A stretch of 29,813 bases of DNA from a virus: positions 1-29,813 of the IMG/VR virus record IMGVR_UViG_3300031952_000101. One strand, written 5' to 3'. Numbering within the stretch: the stretch's first letter is position 1; each line of letters starts with the position of its first letter. Positions 29,324 through 29,813 of this stretch are shown one piece after another. Position numbers and translations under genes: made by a program. Under the pieces are notes generated by a model. That model searched no databases. It saw only the letters and a program-made list of their open reading frames with translations, and was not told the origin of the DNA.

Positions 29324-29616
29324 ATTTTGTCAATTACAGCACCACCTTGATGGTAATGTGCATCTATAACTAATACGGTAGTGTCGTAGTGCAGTTTTAT
29401 CTCTTCAACTTCACGTGAAAGGGTGTGCATACTTATTTCCAGTACTTTACCAGCGTCGTCAGGACGTATGCCTGTGTAGTAATAATCTGACCACACCACC
29501 TCATACGGCACTACCTTCAGCAGCTGTATGGCTGTTTCAAGGCTAATTGATTTAAATTCTATGTCACAAGACTCTGTGAGCATGTCTAAATCAAACATGT
29601 CTGTTACTATTAGCAT
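29293..29616 (-). CDS. Hypothetical protein, possible divergent DUF1874/AcrIII-1 relative
   Basis: A 107-residue protein with GAGG eight bases before ATG 29616. The N-terminal half follows the DUF1874 pattern: a hydrophobic strand and F-x-hydrophobic-x-M-L (MLIVTDMFDLDML), a strand (CDIEFKSI), and the helix SLETAIQLL. The second half has GKVLEISM and a strand, TTVLVIDAHYHQ, near the expected positions. DUF1874 proteins include AcrIII-1 ring nucleases, which degrade cyclic tetra-adenylate made by type III CRISPR systems. The catalytic G-H motif of that family is not present at the expected place (I read IRPDDAGK instead). The similarity is therefore partial. It could be an inactive relative, or a chance likeness. 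Confidence 0.55.
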   Translation of the reverse strand: MLIVTDMFDLDMLTESCDIEFKSISLETAIQLLKVVPYEVVWSDYYYTGIRPDDAGKVLEISMHTLSREVEEIKLHYDTTVLVIDAHYHQGGAVIDKIWLISPLKFT

Positions 29617-29621
29617 TTCAT

Positions 29622-29798
29622 TTACCTCTTAAGTTGTTTAATTACCCTGCCTACACTTTCAATTATAGGGCAGCCTGCAAAGCTTGCAAGCAGGGAATTG
29701 TTACGAATTGTAATGTGTGAGTGGTTAGTAACTGCCGTCGTGACTAAGCGGTCGCAAATATAGTTTGCTAAAACTGGCTCAGGGGTTGATTCCCCCAT
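29622..29798 (-). CDS. Hypothetical 58-residue protein
   Basis: Read directly from the sequence: ATG GGG GAA TCA at 29798 with GGAG (CAGGAGTCT) four bases upstream, stop TAA at 29624-29622. Its end codes the GAGG site of the next gene, six bases on, as is usual in this operon. The protein is small and mixed: PEPVLANYICDRLVTTAVTN looks helical, then HITIRNNSLLAS, a short AGCPIIESVGRVIKQL helix and a KR end. Two Cys, no membrane segment. No family recognised. It is the first gene of the leftward unit visible in the window. Confidence 0.6.
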   Translation of the reverse strand: MGESTPEPVLANYICDRLVTTAVTNHSHITIRNNSLLASFAGCPIIESVGRVIKQLKR

Positions 29799-29813
29799 AG
29801 ACTCCTGCTATAT

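Overview
The window is a stretch of a tailed-phage genome, most likely a podovirus with a T7-type tail. The + strand from 1 to about 15976 carries the virion genes in T7-like order: the end of the probable major capsid gene, decoration-like proteins, tail tubular proteins A and B, a GNAT-like small protein at the position of T7 gp13, three internal/ejection-type proteins, a virion-associated GH24 lysozyme, collagen-like and other fibre proteins, and a small one-helix membrane protein. This unit ends in a clear rho-independent terminator at 16007-16033.

The - strand from about 29798 back to 16062 carries a tightly packed unit for nucleotide metabolism and replication. Read in its own 5'->3' direction it runs: four small accessory genes and a pentapeptide-repeat protein, thymidylate synthase, a two-helix membrane peptide, an SSB-like protein, a small gene, an HNH endonuclease lodged at the start of a DnaQ-like 3'-5' exonuclease, MazG-like and dATP/dGTP-diphosphohydrolase-like enzymes, a gp4-like primase-helicase, a FEN-type 5'-3' exonuclease, NrdB and NrdA, an HslV-like Ntn peptidase, a RuvC-like resolvase, and a GH19 endolysin. 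Most neighbours overlap by 1-17 nt or are a few bases apart. Nearly all have Shine-Dalgarno (SD) sequences of the AGGAG/GAGGG type, so this looks like one long polycistron. The two units converge at about 16 kb.

No phage RNA polymerase or DNA polymerase is in the window; they could lie beyond either edge. The convergent layout, T7-type tail, class I RNR, ThyA and MazG together resemble the SIO1/VpV262 type of marine podovirus (Zobellviridae). That placement is inference from gene content. The host cannot be named from this sequence.

The most notable points are: (1) an HNH gene that has taken over the start codon and first nine codons of an exonuclease, stopping exactly at its D-x-E active-site motif, with a recoded copy of those nine codons rebuilding the exonuclease downstream; (2) a phage HslV-like peptidase keeping the N-terminal Thr-Thr, with no HslU partner visible; (3) a fibre-region protein made of eight ~22-residue repeats; (4) two in-frame tandem duplications in small - strand genes; (5) a possible, very divergent DUF1874 (AcrIII-1 ring nuclease) relative; (6) two structured non-coding segments, one of them with an orphan perfect Shine-Dalgarno. 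Four genes under 60 codons (at 15824, 27561, 28616 and 29622) were added by reading the sequence directly.
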